A DNA stretch of 54,802 nucleotides from an uncultured Lachnospiraceae bacterium (lineage in GTDB: Bacteria; Bacillota; Clostridia; Lachnospirales; Lachnospiraceae): assembly GCA_910577015.1 (NCBI GenBank), contig CAJTKU010000017.1, forward strand, positions 1 to 54,802, read 5' to 3'. Position numbers and translations under genes: made by a program. Within the stretch, counting starts at the first letter, position 1. Each line of letters opens with the position of its first letter. This document shows, piece by piece, positions 24,268-32,628 of the stretch. Below the pieces are notes generated by a model. The model searched no databases. It worked only from the letters and a program-made list of their open reading frames with translations, and was not told the origin of the DNA.

Positions 24268-24857
24268 TATCCTTCTTTCTTCTGCCATTCCCCAAAATGC
24301 AGGGCCAGTCCGGGAAATGCATGTGGTGTTATATTATCTGTGAAGCGGTATACCACCGGCGCTTCCTCCCCTGCAAGGTCATAGACAACCACAATCTCTT
24401 TTGCCGAATCTACAATCCAATATTCCCCCACGCCCGCACTTTTATAAGCCTCCGGTTTTTTGTAATAATCCATAGCCTTACTGGAAGGGGAAACTACCTC
24501 GATTATCCAGTCGGGGGCGCCATGACACCCCCTTTCATCCAGCTTATCCAAATCGCATATCACAGAGATATCCGGCTCCACGTAATTTTTGTCATCCTTT
24601 TTTAAGAACACCCCGAAAGGCGCCTGTATCACCCGGCACGGCCCCTTTTTCTTTTTAATGAAATCATAAATATGATAACTCAGCCACATTAAAATTTCCT
24701 GATGAGTGCGGGAAGGCGCCTCCATCCTGAATATCTCCCCGTCAAGAAGCTCCGCCCTCTCTCCTGTAGGCAGGGACAGAATCTCCTCCACAGTGTGCTT
24801 TCCCTCTCCTGTCCATGACATAAAAATACCATCTCCTTTAGCTGCAGGCTGCTCCAT
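24267..24857 (-). CDS. Uma2 family endonuclease-like protein (DUF820)
   Basis: A 196-aa PD-(D/E)xK-fold protein of the Uma2/DUF820 family. Visible family landmarks are RAELLDGEIFRMEAPS, the acidic pair region YVEPDISVICD, APDWIIEVVSPSS (E-x-V box) and YWIVDS. The family has a nuclease fold, but its biological role is not established. AAAGGAG lies 7 nt before the ATG at 24857. The stop overlaps the next start as TAATG. Usually such genes are abundant in cyanobacteria; here it is a single copy. Confidence 0.87.
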   Translation of the reverse strand: MEQPAAKGDGIFMSWTGEGKHTVEEILSLPTGERAELLDGEIFRMEAPSRTHQEILMWLSYHIYDFIKKKKGPCRVIQAPFGVFLKKDDKNYVEPDISVICDLDKLDERGCHGAPDWIIEVVSPSSKAMDYYKKPEAYKSAGVGEYWIVDSAKEIVVVYDLAGEEAPVVYRFTDNITPHAFPGLALHFGEWQKKEG

Positions 24858-24935
24858 ATATTTTCTCCTTTCCGGCAGAAGACTATATGGAATGCAGCTT
24901 TGTCAAGCCGTCTGAATTTCTTTTCCTCTCCGTCT

Positions 24936-25571
24936 CTATTTTCCCAATATTTCATCCATGGATGCCGGACTAAAAGACAAAAGCGCGTCATGATTGGTCA
25001 GGGCTTTGATAATTTCCCACCCCTTCCTGCTGTCAACGGCATTCTCCGGCACGGGAACAAACCCAAAATCAAGATAAATCTTACATGCGAGCCATGTCGT
25101 TGTCTGTGTGGGGATTTTTGCCCGGGTATAGCCGAGAGCGCGCATAATATCCAGTATATGTGAAATAAGCGGTTTTGACAAGCCTTTTCCCTGTTCTTCT
25201 CTTCGGACGGCAACCCAGTGCAGCCATCCGTCCCCCGATTTATCCTGATTTGTTATGTCATAATACGCAGTAGCCGTCGCTACTTTCTCACCCAATGCAT
25301 CTTCAATAAATACCATGCGGGTTGGAAGGGCTTCCTCATTGCCTGCAAAATATCTGTTCCACGCTTCCAGTCCCTGTTCATAACTGCCAAATTCTTTTGC
25401 CGACTTTTCAATTTCAATCCAATTGTCGCGGTCTCCCTGCTTATAAAAAACAAAACGATACCCTTCAGGAAGCGGAAAGCACGGCAGTTCCTCTAAACTG
25501 CGTTCAAGGAGTAACTCATAATATTTTATTTTATAATCATGATTGTCAAATTGTAATCCGTATCCGTTCAT
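24936..25571 (-). CDS. GNAT family N-acetyltransferase
   Basis: A 211-aa acetyltransferase. The acetyl-CoA-binding motif A is visible as VAVRREEQGKGLSKPLISH, followed by TTWLACKIYLDFGFVPVPEN (motif B). The N-terminal part is shorter in recognisable features. The frame runs up to a TTG at 25586. The ATG at 25571 is preferred, with GGAGG 8 nt upstream. It converges with no gene and is separated from Uma2 by about 80 nt. The substrate cannot be predicted. Confidence 0.87.
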   Translation of the reverse strand: MNGYGLQFDNHDYKIKYYELLLERSLEELPCFPLPEGYRFVFYKQGDRDNWIEIEKSAKEFGSYEQGLEAWNRYFAGNEEALPTRMVFIEDALGEKVATATAYYDITNQDKSGDGWLHWVAVRREEQGKGLSKPLISHILDIMRALGYTRAKIPTQTTTWLACKIYLDFGFVPVPENAVDSRKGWEIIKALTNHDALLSFSPASMDEILGK

Positions 25572-25657
25572 GGCGTTATCCTCCAAATCTATAACTGTAT
25601 TCCCAGTTTATCCAGTATACCATAAACAGACGGTTTTGTGGAAAATTAATTATATAA

Positions 25658-25686
25658 TTGCATCCCGAAAAACGCGCAGGTATAAT
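25658..25686 (+). promoter_or_regulatory. Sigma-A promoter of the WYL regulator gene
   Basis: TTGCAT (25658-25663), 17-nt spacer, TATAAT (25681-25686). The start site is expected near 25693, exactly where the TGACA-N5-TGTCA operator begins. Confidence 0.85.
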
Positions 25687-25692
25687 AAATCA

Positions 25693-25707
25693 TGACATTG
25701 CATGTCA
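25693..25707. promoter_or_regulatory. TGACA-N5-TGTCA operator 1 (WYL regulator promoter)
   Basis: A perfect inverted repeat, TGACA TTGCA TGTCA, at the predicted transcription start of the WYL regulator gene. The same half-sites and spacing recur at 26642-26656 upstream of the DfsB-like gene, so autoregulation and control of the neighbour are likely. Confidence 0.75.
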
Positions 25708-25747
25708 GGATTTGTGTTTTATTTTGTGATTGGAGGAGGCCGGAACA

Positions 25748-26644
25748 ATGCAGGAGAGCAGACTGTTTAAGCTTGTGTACCATTTACTTGACAGGGGACA
25801 TGCCACTGCCCGGGAACTGGCAGAAGAATTTGAAGTATCCGTCAGGACAATTTACCGGGACTTGGATGCCCTGAGCGCGGCAGGCATTCCTGTTTATACG
25901 GAAACCGGCAGAAACGGCGGCATCCGTCTGCTGAATGATTTTGTTCTGGATAAAGCCGTATTGTCAACAGATGAAAAAAAGGAAATCCTCGCGGCATTGC
26001 AAGGCATCAGTATGATGCAGGATGTTCAAAACAGCCGGACATTACAGAAACTTTCTGCAATGTTTCAGCTCCATTCGGACAATTGGCTTGAAGTGGACTT
26101 TTCCGGATGGGGAAAGGAAGGATTTGACAGGGAAAAGTTTGAACTGCTGAAATCGGCAATTCTCCAACAGAAGGCCCTAAAAATCCTTTATGCAGATTCT
26201 TATGAAAACACAAGCGAAAGAACCGTACATCCTTATAAGCTTTCCTACAAAGCAAAGGCATGGTATCTGAAAGCATTTTGTACCCAAAAACAGGACTGGC
26301 GGACATTCAAGGTAAACCGTATTCTGGATTTGGAGATTTTGGAGGAAAGTTTTGTCTCCTGCAATTTCCCGGAGACATCAGAAAGCTCCGAAGACGAATA
26401 TCCGTTGGTTACCCTTCGTTTTCCGTCTGAAATGGCATACCGTGTGTATGATGAATTTGACAAATCACAAATACAGCGGCAGGCAGACGGCGGTTTCCTT
26501 GTTTCCGCCAGAATGCCGGAAGATGCGTGGCTGACAGGATTTCTCTTGTCATTCGGAACACAGGTCGATATCCTTTCCCCCGCCTATTTGAAAGAAGCCA
26601 TAGCCCGACAGGCAAAATTAATTTATGAAAAACATAAACCCTGA
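25748..26644 (+). CDS. YafY-type transcriptional regulator (HTH_11 + WYL domain)
   Basis: A 298-aa regulator. An N-terminal winged-helix HTH (HLLDRGHATARELAEEFEVS, VRTIYRDLDALSAAGIPVY) is followed by a WYL domain at about 135-215, with HPYKLSYKAKAWYLKAFC and a C-terminal extension (WCX-like). WYL proteins bind ligands or nucleic acids and often act as repressors. The frame opens at a TTG at 25730, but GGAGGAGG sits 8 nt before the ATG at 25748. It is controlled from a consensus promoter with an inverted-repeat operator. It lies just upstream of, and in the same direction as, the DfsB-like gene. Confidence 0.93.
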   Translation: MQESRLFKLVYHLLDRGHATARELAEEFEVSVRTIYRDLDALSAAGIPVYTETGRNGGIRLLNDFVLDKAVLSTDEKKEILAALQGISMMQDVQNSRTLQKLSAMFQLHSDNWLEVDFSGWGKEGFDREKFELLKSAILQQKALKILYADSYENTSERTVHPYKLSYKAKAWYLKAFCTQKQDWRTFKVNRILDLEILEESFVSCNFPETSESSEDEYPLVTLRFPSEMAYRVYDEFDKSQIQRQADGGFLVSARMPEDAWLTGFLLSFGTQVDILSPAYLKEAIARQAKLIYEKHKP

Positions 26645-26656
26645 CACAGGATGTCA
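26642..26656. promoter_or_regulatory. TGACA-N5-TGTCA operator 2 (DfsB-like gene promoter)
   Basis: TGACA CAGGA TGTCA is a perfect inverted repeat overlapping the stop of the WYL regulator gene. It sits about 15 nt upstream of an extended -10 (TGC-TAAAAT, 26666-26674), in the -35 region of the downstream gene. It has the same half-sites and spacing as operator 1. Confidence 0.75.
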
Positions 26657-26723
26657 GTATTTTTGTGCTAAAATACAGGTATGTATAGAAACTTTAATTA
26701 TGTGAACGGAAAGGACAACAGAC

Positions 26724-27287
26724 ATGGGAAGACCAACAACAAAAACTGATTTAGTAAACGCTTCCGCTGCAAACTATGACAAGCTGAATACCCTTATTTC
26801 GGGATTGACCGAGCAAGAACTGGTTACGCCCTTTGATTTTTCAGGCGATGCAAAAAAAAAGGAAGCGCATTGGAAAAGGGATAAAAATTTAAAGGATGTC
26901 CTCGTCCATCTCTATGAATGGCATCAGCTTCTGCTTGACTGGGTGCAGGCCAATCTAAGCGGTGAGGACAGACCGTTTATCCCCAAACCTTATAACTGGA
27001 AAACCTATGGAGACATGAATATGGAGTTTTGGAAAAAGCATCAGAACACCTCCCTCGACGATGCAAAAAAGATGCTGCAAAAGTCCCATTCCGAAGTTAT
27101 GAAGCTGGCGGAAACCTTTTCAAACGAAGAACTGTTTTCCAAAGGCGTCTATCCGTGGGTAGGCGGAAGCGCTTTAGGCTCCTATTTTGTCAGCGTAACG
27201 GCAAGCCACTATGACTGGGCCATAAAAAAATTAAAGGCACACCGAAAATCCCTGACTGACAGCGGCCGGTATGCAGGGACTTCATGA
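26724..27287 (+). CDS. ClbS/DfsB-like four-helix-bundle protein
   Basis: A 187-aa protein of the ClbS/DfsB family (DinB-like four-helix bundle). The N-terminus MGRPTTKTDLVNASAANYDKL and the motifs LVHLYEWHQLLLDWV and KPYNWKTYGDMN match the family; a third landmark is the C-terminal HYDWAIKKLKAHRK. ClbS protects colibactin producers by opening the cyclopropane of the genotoxin, but most relatives are uncharacterised. GGAAAGGACAAC precedes the ATG. The shared operator with the upstream WYL regulator suggests inducible expression, perhaps against a reactive small molecule or DNA damage; this is inference. Confidence 0.88.
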   Translation: MGRPTTKTDLVNASAANYDKLNTLISGLTEQELVTPFDFSGDAKKKEAHWKRDKNLKDVLVHLYEWHQLLLDWVQANLSGEDRPFIPKPYNWKTYGDMNMEFWKKHQNTSLDDAKKMLQKSHSEVMKLAETFSNEELFSKGVYPWVGGSALGSYFVSVTASHYDWAIKKLKAHRKSLTDSGRYAGTS

Positions 27288-27299
27288 GAGAAACAGAAA

Positions 27300-27332
27300 A
27301 ACAGGCAGCTACCGTTCAGGTGACTGCCTGTT
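27300..27332 (-). terminator. Intrinsic terminator downstream of clpB
   Basis: AACAGGCAG (27300-27308) and CTGCCTGTT (27324-27332) form a perfect 9-bp stem with a 15-nt loop. On the minus strand it is followed by GTTTTTCTGTTTCT, a good U-tract for clpB. It may also slow transcription from the opposite gene. Confidence 0.8.
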
Positions 27333-27375
27333 CTATTATAAGGGTATACAGCTTTTATCTAAGGAAATATAGCCT

Positions 27376-29961
27376 TTACCTTCCGACTCCTGCCGAGAGC
27401 GCGCCGTTCTCCACATCAATCCTGATGGTATCCCCTTCCCTCACCCGGTCGGATAAAATCAGCTTCGCCGAGAGGGTTTCCACGTGCTTCTGGATATAAC
27501 GCTTCAACGGGCGGGCACCGTATACCGGGTCGTAAGCATTGTCCACGATGAACCGCTTTGCCGCGTCGGAAAGCTCCACCTTAAGCTCCCTGTCAGCCAG
27601 CCTCCTGTTTAAGTCAGCCAGAATCAGGTTTACAATACCGCCGATATTTTCCTTCGTCAATGGTTTAAACAAAATGGTTTCATCCAGACGGTTCAGAAAT
27701 TCCGGCCTGAAATGATTGCGCAGGTCTGCAAGCACAAGCTGCTCTGCCTCCGGCTTAATGGAGCCATCCTCCCCGATGCCGTCCAAAAGATACTGTGCGC
27801 CGATATTGGAGGTCATAATCAAAATGGTATTTTTAAAGTCCACCGTCCGTCCCTGGGAGTCCGTGATGCGCCCGTCATCCAGCACCTGCAGCAGCACATT
27901 AAACACATCCGGGTGCGCTTTTTCTATCTCATCAAACAACACTACGGAATAAGGTTTTCTTCTGACTGCCTCGGTCAACTGTCCGCCTTCCTCATACCCC
28001 ACATATCCGGGAGGCGCCCCGAGCAGGCGGGAAACGGAGTATTTCTCCATATACTCACTCATATCAATACGCACGATATTGCCCTCGTCGTCAAAAAGCG
28101 CCTGTGCAAGTGCCTTTGCCAGTTCCGTTTTGCCCACGCCGGTCGGTCCTAAAAACAGGAAGGAACCAATGGGCTTTGTGGGGTCTTTAATTCCCGCTTT
28201 GGAGCGCATAATGGCCTCGGACACCTTGGTGACGCCTTCGTCCTGCCCTACCACCCTCCTGTGCAGTTCTTCATCCAGATGCAGGGTTTTGTTTCTCTCG
28301 CTTTCCGTCAGCTTTGCAACCGGAATACCGGTCCACCGGGAAATAATCCGGGCAATTTCTTCCTCCGATACGCTTTCATGCACCAGGGAAAGCTCCCTGT
28401 TTTTTACCTGCTCCTCCTCCGATGCAAGCTGCTTTTTCAGGGCGGGAAGCCTGCCGTAGGAAAGCTCAGCCGCCTTTTCCAGATTGCCCTCCCGCTGTGC
28501 AATCTGAATCTGGCCGTTTATGGCCTCTATCTCCTCGCGCAGCTTGGAAAGCCTGTCTACGGAAGCCTTTTCATTGTCCCACTGCGCCTTCTTGCCCGCA
28601 AACTCCTCTTTCCATTCCGCAAGCTCTTTTTGCAGGCTTTCCAGCCTTTCTTGACTGAGCCGGTCATCCTCCTTTTTGAGGGCGGCCTCCTCAATCTCCA
28701 TCTGCATGATTTTGCGCTGCAGTTCATCAAGCTCCGTGGGCATGGAATCCAGTTCCGTCTTGATAAGAGCGCAGGCCTCATCCACAAGGTCTATGGCCTT
28801 ATCCGGCAAAAAGCGGTCGGAAATATAGCGGTTTGACAAAACAGCGGCGCTCACTAGGGCATTATCCATAATCTTCACGCCATGGTACACCTCGTATCGC
28901 TCCTTCAGCCCTCTCAGGATGGAAATGGTGTCCTCCACGGTGGGCTCCTCCACCATAACGGGCTGGAAACGCCGCTCCAGGGCTGCGTCCTTTTCAATAT
29001 ACTGCCTGTATTCATCCAGTGTGGTCGCGCCGATACAGTGCAGTTCCCCGCGGGCCAGCATGGGCTTTAACATATTGCCTGCGTCCAGCGCGCCGTCCGT
29101 CTTGCCCGCGCCTACAATGGTATGCAGTTCATCGATAAACAGGATAATCTGTCCGTCGCTCTTTTTGACTTCCTCCAGCACTGCTTTTAACCGCTCTTCA
29201 AATTCGCCCCTGTATTTGGCGCCCGCCACAAGCGCGCCCATATCCAGCGCAAAAATCTTTTTTTCCTTCAGGCCCTGGGGAACATCCCCCCGCACAATAC
29301 GCTGGGCAAGCCCTTCCACCACGGCGGTTTTACCCACGCCTGGCTCTCCAATCAAAACCGGGTTGTTTTTGGTTTTCCGGGAAAGGATACGGATGACATT
29401 GCGGATTTCATTGTCACGGCCGATAACCGGGTCAAGCTTCTGCTCCCTCGCTTTTTCCACCAAATCCTGTCCGTATTTGGCCAGCGTATCATAAGTGGCC
29501 TCCGGGTTATCGCTTGTAACCCTCTGGTTGCCCCTTACAGTCGAAAGCGCCTGCAAAAAACGCTCCCTTGTAATGCCGTATTCCTTGAAAATATCTTTTA
29601 TGGCTTTGTTTGGATGCTGGAGCATGGCCAGAAATAAATGCTCCACGGACACATACTCATCACCCAGCCGCTTTGCCTCATCCTCCGCCGACAATAACGC
29701 CTTGTTTAAGTCCGCTCCCACATGAAGCTCGCCGCCCTGCACCTTCACCCGTTTCCTCAGCGCTTCCTCCACACGTTCACAAAAATGCTCTTTCTGGATT
29801 TCCATTTTTTCAATCAGTTTTAAAATCAGGCTGTCCTCTATATTCAGAAGACTGTAAAGCAAATGCTCCTGTTCAATCTCCTGATTGCCGTATTCATAAG
29901 CCAGCTTCTGGCAGCCTTCCACAGCTTCCATTGACTTTTGTGTAAATTTAGAAATATTCAT
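27376..29961 (-). CDS. clpB: ATP-dependent disaggregase ClpB
   Basis: An 861-aa Hsp100 chaperone that extracts proteins from aggregates with DnaK. Domain order: N-domain (1-150), NBD1 with Walker A GEPGVGKTAVVEGLA and Walker B ILFIDELHTIVGAGK, a long coiled-coil M-domain (about 410-525), and NBD2 with GPTGVGKTELAKALA and VVLFDEIEKAHPDVFN. The M-domain distinguishes it from ClpA and ClpC. GGAGG precedes the ATG. No CIRCE or CtsR site was recognised upstream; palindrome C3 begins about 36 nt before the start. Confidence 0.97.
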   Translation of the reverse strand: MNISKFTQKSMEAVEGCQKLAYEYGNQEIEQEHLLYSLLNIEDSLILKLIEKMEIQKEHFCERVEEALRKRVKVQGGELHVGADLNKALLSAEDEAKRLGDEYVSVEHLFLAMLQHPNKAIKDIFKEYGITRERFLQALSTVRGNQRVTSDNPEATYDTLAKYGQDLVEKAREQKLDPVIGRDNEIRNVIRILSRKTKNNPVLIGEPGVGKTAVVEGLAQRIVRGDVPQGLKEKKIFALDMGALVAGAKYRGEFEERLKAVLEEVKKSDGQIILFIDELHTIVGAGKTDGALDAGNMLKPMLARGELHCIGATTLDEYRQYIEKDAALERRFQPVMVEEPTVEDTISILRGLKERYEVYHGVKIMDNALVSAAVLSNRYISDRFLPDKAIDLVDEACALIKTELDSMPTELDELQRKIMQMEIEEAALKKEDDRLSQERLESLQKELAEWKEEFAGKKAQWDNEKASVDRLSKLREEIEAINGQIQIAQREGNLEKAAELSYGRLPALKKQLASEEEQVKNRELSLVHESVSEEEIARIISRWTGIPVAKLTESERNKTLHLDEELHRRVVGQDEGVTKVSEAIMRSKAGIKDPTKPIGSFLFLGPTGVGKTELAKALAQALFDDEGNIVRIDMSEYMEKYSVSRLLGAPPGYVGYEEGGQLTEAVRRKPYSVVLFDEIEKAHPDVFNVLLQVLDDGRITDSQGRTVDFKNTILIMTSNIGAQYLLDGIGEDGSIKPEAEQLVLADLRNHFRPEFLNRLDETILFKPLTKENIGGIVNLILADLNRRLADRELKVELSDAAKRFIVDNAYDPVYGARPLKRYIQKHVETLSAKLILSDRVREGDTIRIDVENGALSAGVGR

Positions 29962-29996
29962 AATGACTGCCTCCTTTTTTGTTTCCTGATATGACG

Positions 29997-30138
29997 GGGG
30001 ATGACGGCATACAGGTATCTGCCGGGGGACGCTTGCGCTCTTAAAAAGGCGTAGCGGTACTAGGTTTGCAGGGAACGCAAACCAAGGACCGACGCCTTTT
30101 TAACGCCCCCTTACAGATACCTGTATGCCGTCATCCCC
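29997..30138. repeat. Family C palindromic element, copy C3 (25-bp perfect arms)
   Basis: Left arm 29997-30021 and right arm 30114-30138 are exact reverse complements over 25 bp. On the minus strand the core runs from AAGGGGGCGTTA through GGTCCTT, an inner hairpin, CTAGTACC and CTACGCCTTTTTAAGAG to CGTCCCCC, matching C1. It occupies the gap between divergent clpB and the AGCS symporter gene, and is in the presumed clpB 5' region. Confidence 0.9.
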
Positions 30139-30282
30139 TTTCCTAGTCATATGCGGAAACCATTTGTTCTACGTATAATATAACACAGAGAACAACAAAA
30201 TCAATATCTAAATTCTAAACATTTTCTAAAACTTTACCCTATATATTATAGTAACCGGTTTTTGAAAACAAATGAGGTATTT

Positions 30283-31605
30283 ATGGCTGCTGCCCTTTTT
30301 TCTTTTTTTGAAAACATCAACGCGTTTCTCTGGAACGGTCCTGTTATTGTGGTTTTGTCCGCGGCGCATTTATTCTTTACTTTCCGGCTGCTGCCGCAGC
30401 GCCATACCTTCCGTGCCATACGGCTTTCCGTTGCGCCGGATAAGGATGCCCCCAAAAAGGGCCTGAGCGGGTTTGCCACACTGGCAACGACCCTGGCAGC
30501 CACTTTGGGCACAGGGAATATCGTCGGGGTTTCCACCGCCATTGCGCTTGGCGGACCCGGCGCTTTGTTCTGGTGCTTCCTCACCGGTCTTTTCGGCATG
30601 GCGACCACCTATGCAGAATGCTTTTTAAGCTGCATGTACCGGAAAAGAAACCCGGACGGCACAAGCGTGGGCGGTCCCATGTATGTGCTGGAACAGGGGT
30701 TGAAAAGCAAAATCTTAGGCAAATTCTATGCCTTTTGTGTTGTCTGCGCCGCCATAGGGGCCGGATGTACCACGCAGTCCTCCGCCATTGCAGACGCCGC
30801 CTATTCCACATGGAAGCTTTCCCCCCATATCATCGGCATCGCAGCCGCCCTTCTTACCGGCATGGTGATTTTAGGCGGTGTAAAAAGTATCGGGAGCTTC
30901 TGTACCCGGCTCGTTCCCCCTTTAAGCTTTCTCTACATGGGAGCCTGCGTGTTCCTTCTATGGATGAACCGGGATTTCCTGCTGCCCTCGTTAAACCTGA
31001 TTTTATCCTCCGCCTTTACGGGACGCGCCGCCGGAGGCGGATTTGTGGGCAGTACATTCCTGATAGCCGCCCGTTTCGGCATTGCAAGGGGGCTTTTTAC
31101 CAATGAAGCAGGTATCGGCACGGCCGCCATCACCGCCGGTGCGTCCGGCACCGAAGCGCCGGAAAAACAGGCGCTGATTTCCATGACAGCCGTTTTCTGG
31201 GATACCATTGTGATGTGCACGCTGACCGGCTTTACCATTATAAGCAGTATGCTTGCCCATCCGGGCAGCGCTGCAGGCTACACGGACGCGGGCCTTACCA
31301 GCGCCGCCTTTGCCTTTCTTCCCTTTGGCGGCAATGCCTTCCTGACCCTCTCCCTGATTGCCTTTGCCCTGGCCACCCTCGTGGGCTGGTGTTATCTGGG
31401 TGAAAAAGGAGTGGCTTACCTGTTTGGGGAAACAGGCGTCCACTCCTACCACCTTATATATATCGTTATGATTTACATAGGGGCGGTAATCCCCATGAAC
31501 CTGGTATGGGGATTCACTGACCTCATCAATGCCGTTATGGTGTTCCCCAACGCGCTCTGTCTCTTTGTACTGTTTAAGCGCATTAAAAAACCTTTCTGCC
31601 GGTAA
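30283..31605 (+). CDS. Sodium:alanine symporter family (AGCS) transporter
   Basis: A 440-aa integral membrane protein with about 11 hydrophobic segments that imports alanine or glycine with sodium. Family landmarks are TLGTGNIVGVSTAIALGGPG near residue 80, GGPMYVLEQGL, ARGLFTNEAGIGTAAI and VGWCYLGEKG. The frame opens at a TTG at 30262, but GAGG lies just upstream of the ATG at 30283, which is preferred. It is preceded by palindrome C3 and converges with the LacI-type gene. Confidence 0.93.
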   Translation: MAAALFSFFENINAFLWNGPVIVVLSAAHLFFTFRLLPQRHTFRAIRLSVAPDKDAPKKGLSGFATLATTLAATLGTGNIVGVSTAIALGGPGALFWCFLTGLFGMATTYAECFLSCMYRKRNPDGTSVGGPMYVLEQGLKSKILGKFYAFCVVCAAIGAGCTTQSSAIADAAYSTWKLSPHIIGIAAALLTGMVILGGVKSIGSFCTRLVPPLSFLYMGACVFLLWMNRDFLLPSLNLILSSAFTGRAAGGGFVGSTFLIAARFGIARGLFTNEAGIGTAAITAGASGTEAPEKQALISMTAVFWDTIVMCTLTGFTIISSMLAHPGSAAGYTDAGLTSAAFAFLPFGGNAFLTLSLIAFALATLVGWCYLGEKGVAYLFGETGVHSYHLIYIVMIYIGAVIPMNLVWGFTDLINAVMVFPNALCLFVLFKRIKKPFCR

Positions 31606-31626
31606 CCATGTACTTTCCCCTGTTTA

Positions 31627-32628
31627 TCAGGCGGAATCCCGCTCCACAATCCTGCAGGACAGACGGATAAGACTGCCGTTCTCGTCTTCCTTCAACATTT
31701 TTAACAGGCTTTGTACCGCCACCGCGCCCTGCTCTTCAAAATTGGTTCTGATGGTGGTCAGGGCTGGCTGTATATACCGGCAAAGTTCCATATCGTCGCA
31801 GCCCATAACCTTAACCCTGTCCGGCACAGGGATTCCTGCGCTCCAAAATGCCTCCATGCATCCTATGGCGCTTAAATCGTTGACGGCAAAAACCGCCTGC
31901 GGCAGTTTCCCCTCCTCCCGTTTGCCCGCCAGTTTTTCCAAAAAAGAACTCACAGCGTCAAAAGTAGTCTGCCGTTCAAAGTTTCCCTGCCATACAAACT
32001 CTCCCGGCAGCGCAATGTCATGCTCTGCAAGAACATCCCGAAAGCCCCTGCCGCGCTCCCGGCTGTCATACTTTTCGGGTCCATCCACAAAGCCAAACCT
32101 GCGTATGCCCTGCCCCAGCAGGTATTCTGCCGCCATCCTGCCTGCGCCGTAAGAGTCAAAAAAGACCCCTGCCTGATACGCTCCGGCCATTTCCCTGTTC
32201 AGATATACAACAGGAATGCCTGCCTCCTGCAGCATTTCCTCCTGCCCTGCGGAAAGGATATTGTGTACAATAATGGCGCCGTCCACCCTGCGTCCCAGTA
32301 GGTTTCCCATAACGGAATCCTGCTGCCTGCTGACAAATACATTCAATTCATAGCCGTTTGCAGCACACTGCCGCGCCATGGAATCTGTCAATGCTCCCAT
32401 ATAAGCGCCTCCCATATAATCCACAAACAGCCCTATGACTTTTGTAGCCTGGGACTTTAAGTTCCTGCCATTTAAGTTTGGAATGTAATGCAGCCTCTTT
32501 GCCACTTCAAGGATATGCGCCTTTGTGTCGGGATGCAGCACATCCACTCCGTTTAAGGCGTTGGAAACGGTGGAAATGGACACCCCCGCTTCCCTCGCCA
32601 CGTCTTTAATCGTTACTTTTCCCATCAT
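31627..32628 (-). CDS. LacI-family transcriptional regulator of the GH3 operon
   Basis: A 333-aa regulator. The HTH_lacI motif is VTIKDVAREAGVSISTVSNALNG, followed by the hinge helix (ISTVSNALN...RNLKSQATKVIGLFV) and a periplasmic-binding-protein-like sugar sensor domain. The start overlaps the GH3 stop as TAATG, so the two are translated together. The likely binding site is the 32-bp palindrome upstream of GH3 with a central AACGTT. The effector is probably a beta-glucoside or related oligosaccharide, inferred from the partner enzyme. Confidence 0.93.
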   Translation of the reverse strand: MMGKVTIKDVAREAGVSISTVSNALNGVDVLHPDTKAHILEVAKRLHYIPNLNGRNLKSQATKVIGLFVDYMGGAYMGALTDSMARQCAANGYELNVFVSRQQDSVMGNLLGRRVDGAIIVHNILSAGQEEMLQEAGIPVVYLNREMAGAYQAGVFFDSYGAGRMAAEYLLGQGIRRFGFVDGPEKYDSRERGRGFRDVLAEHDIALPGEFVWQGNFERQTTFDAVSSFLEKLAGKREEGKLPQAVFAVNDLSAIGCMEAFWSAGIPVPDRVKVMGCDDMELCRYIQPALTTIRTNFEEQGAVAVQSLLKMLKEDENGSLIRLSCRIVERDSA

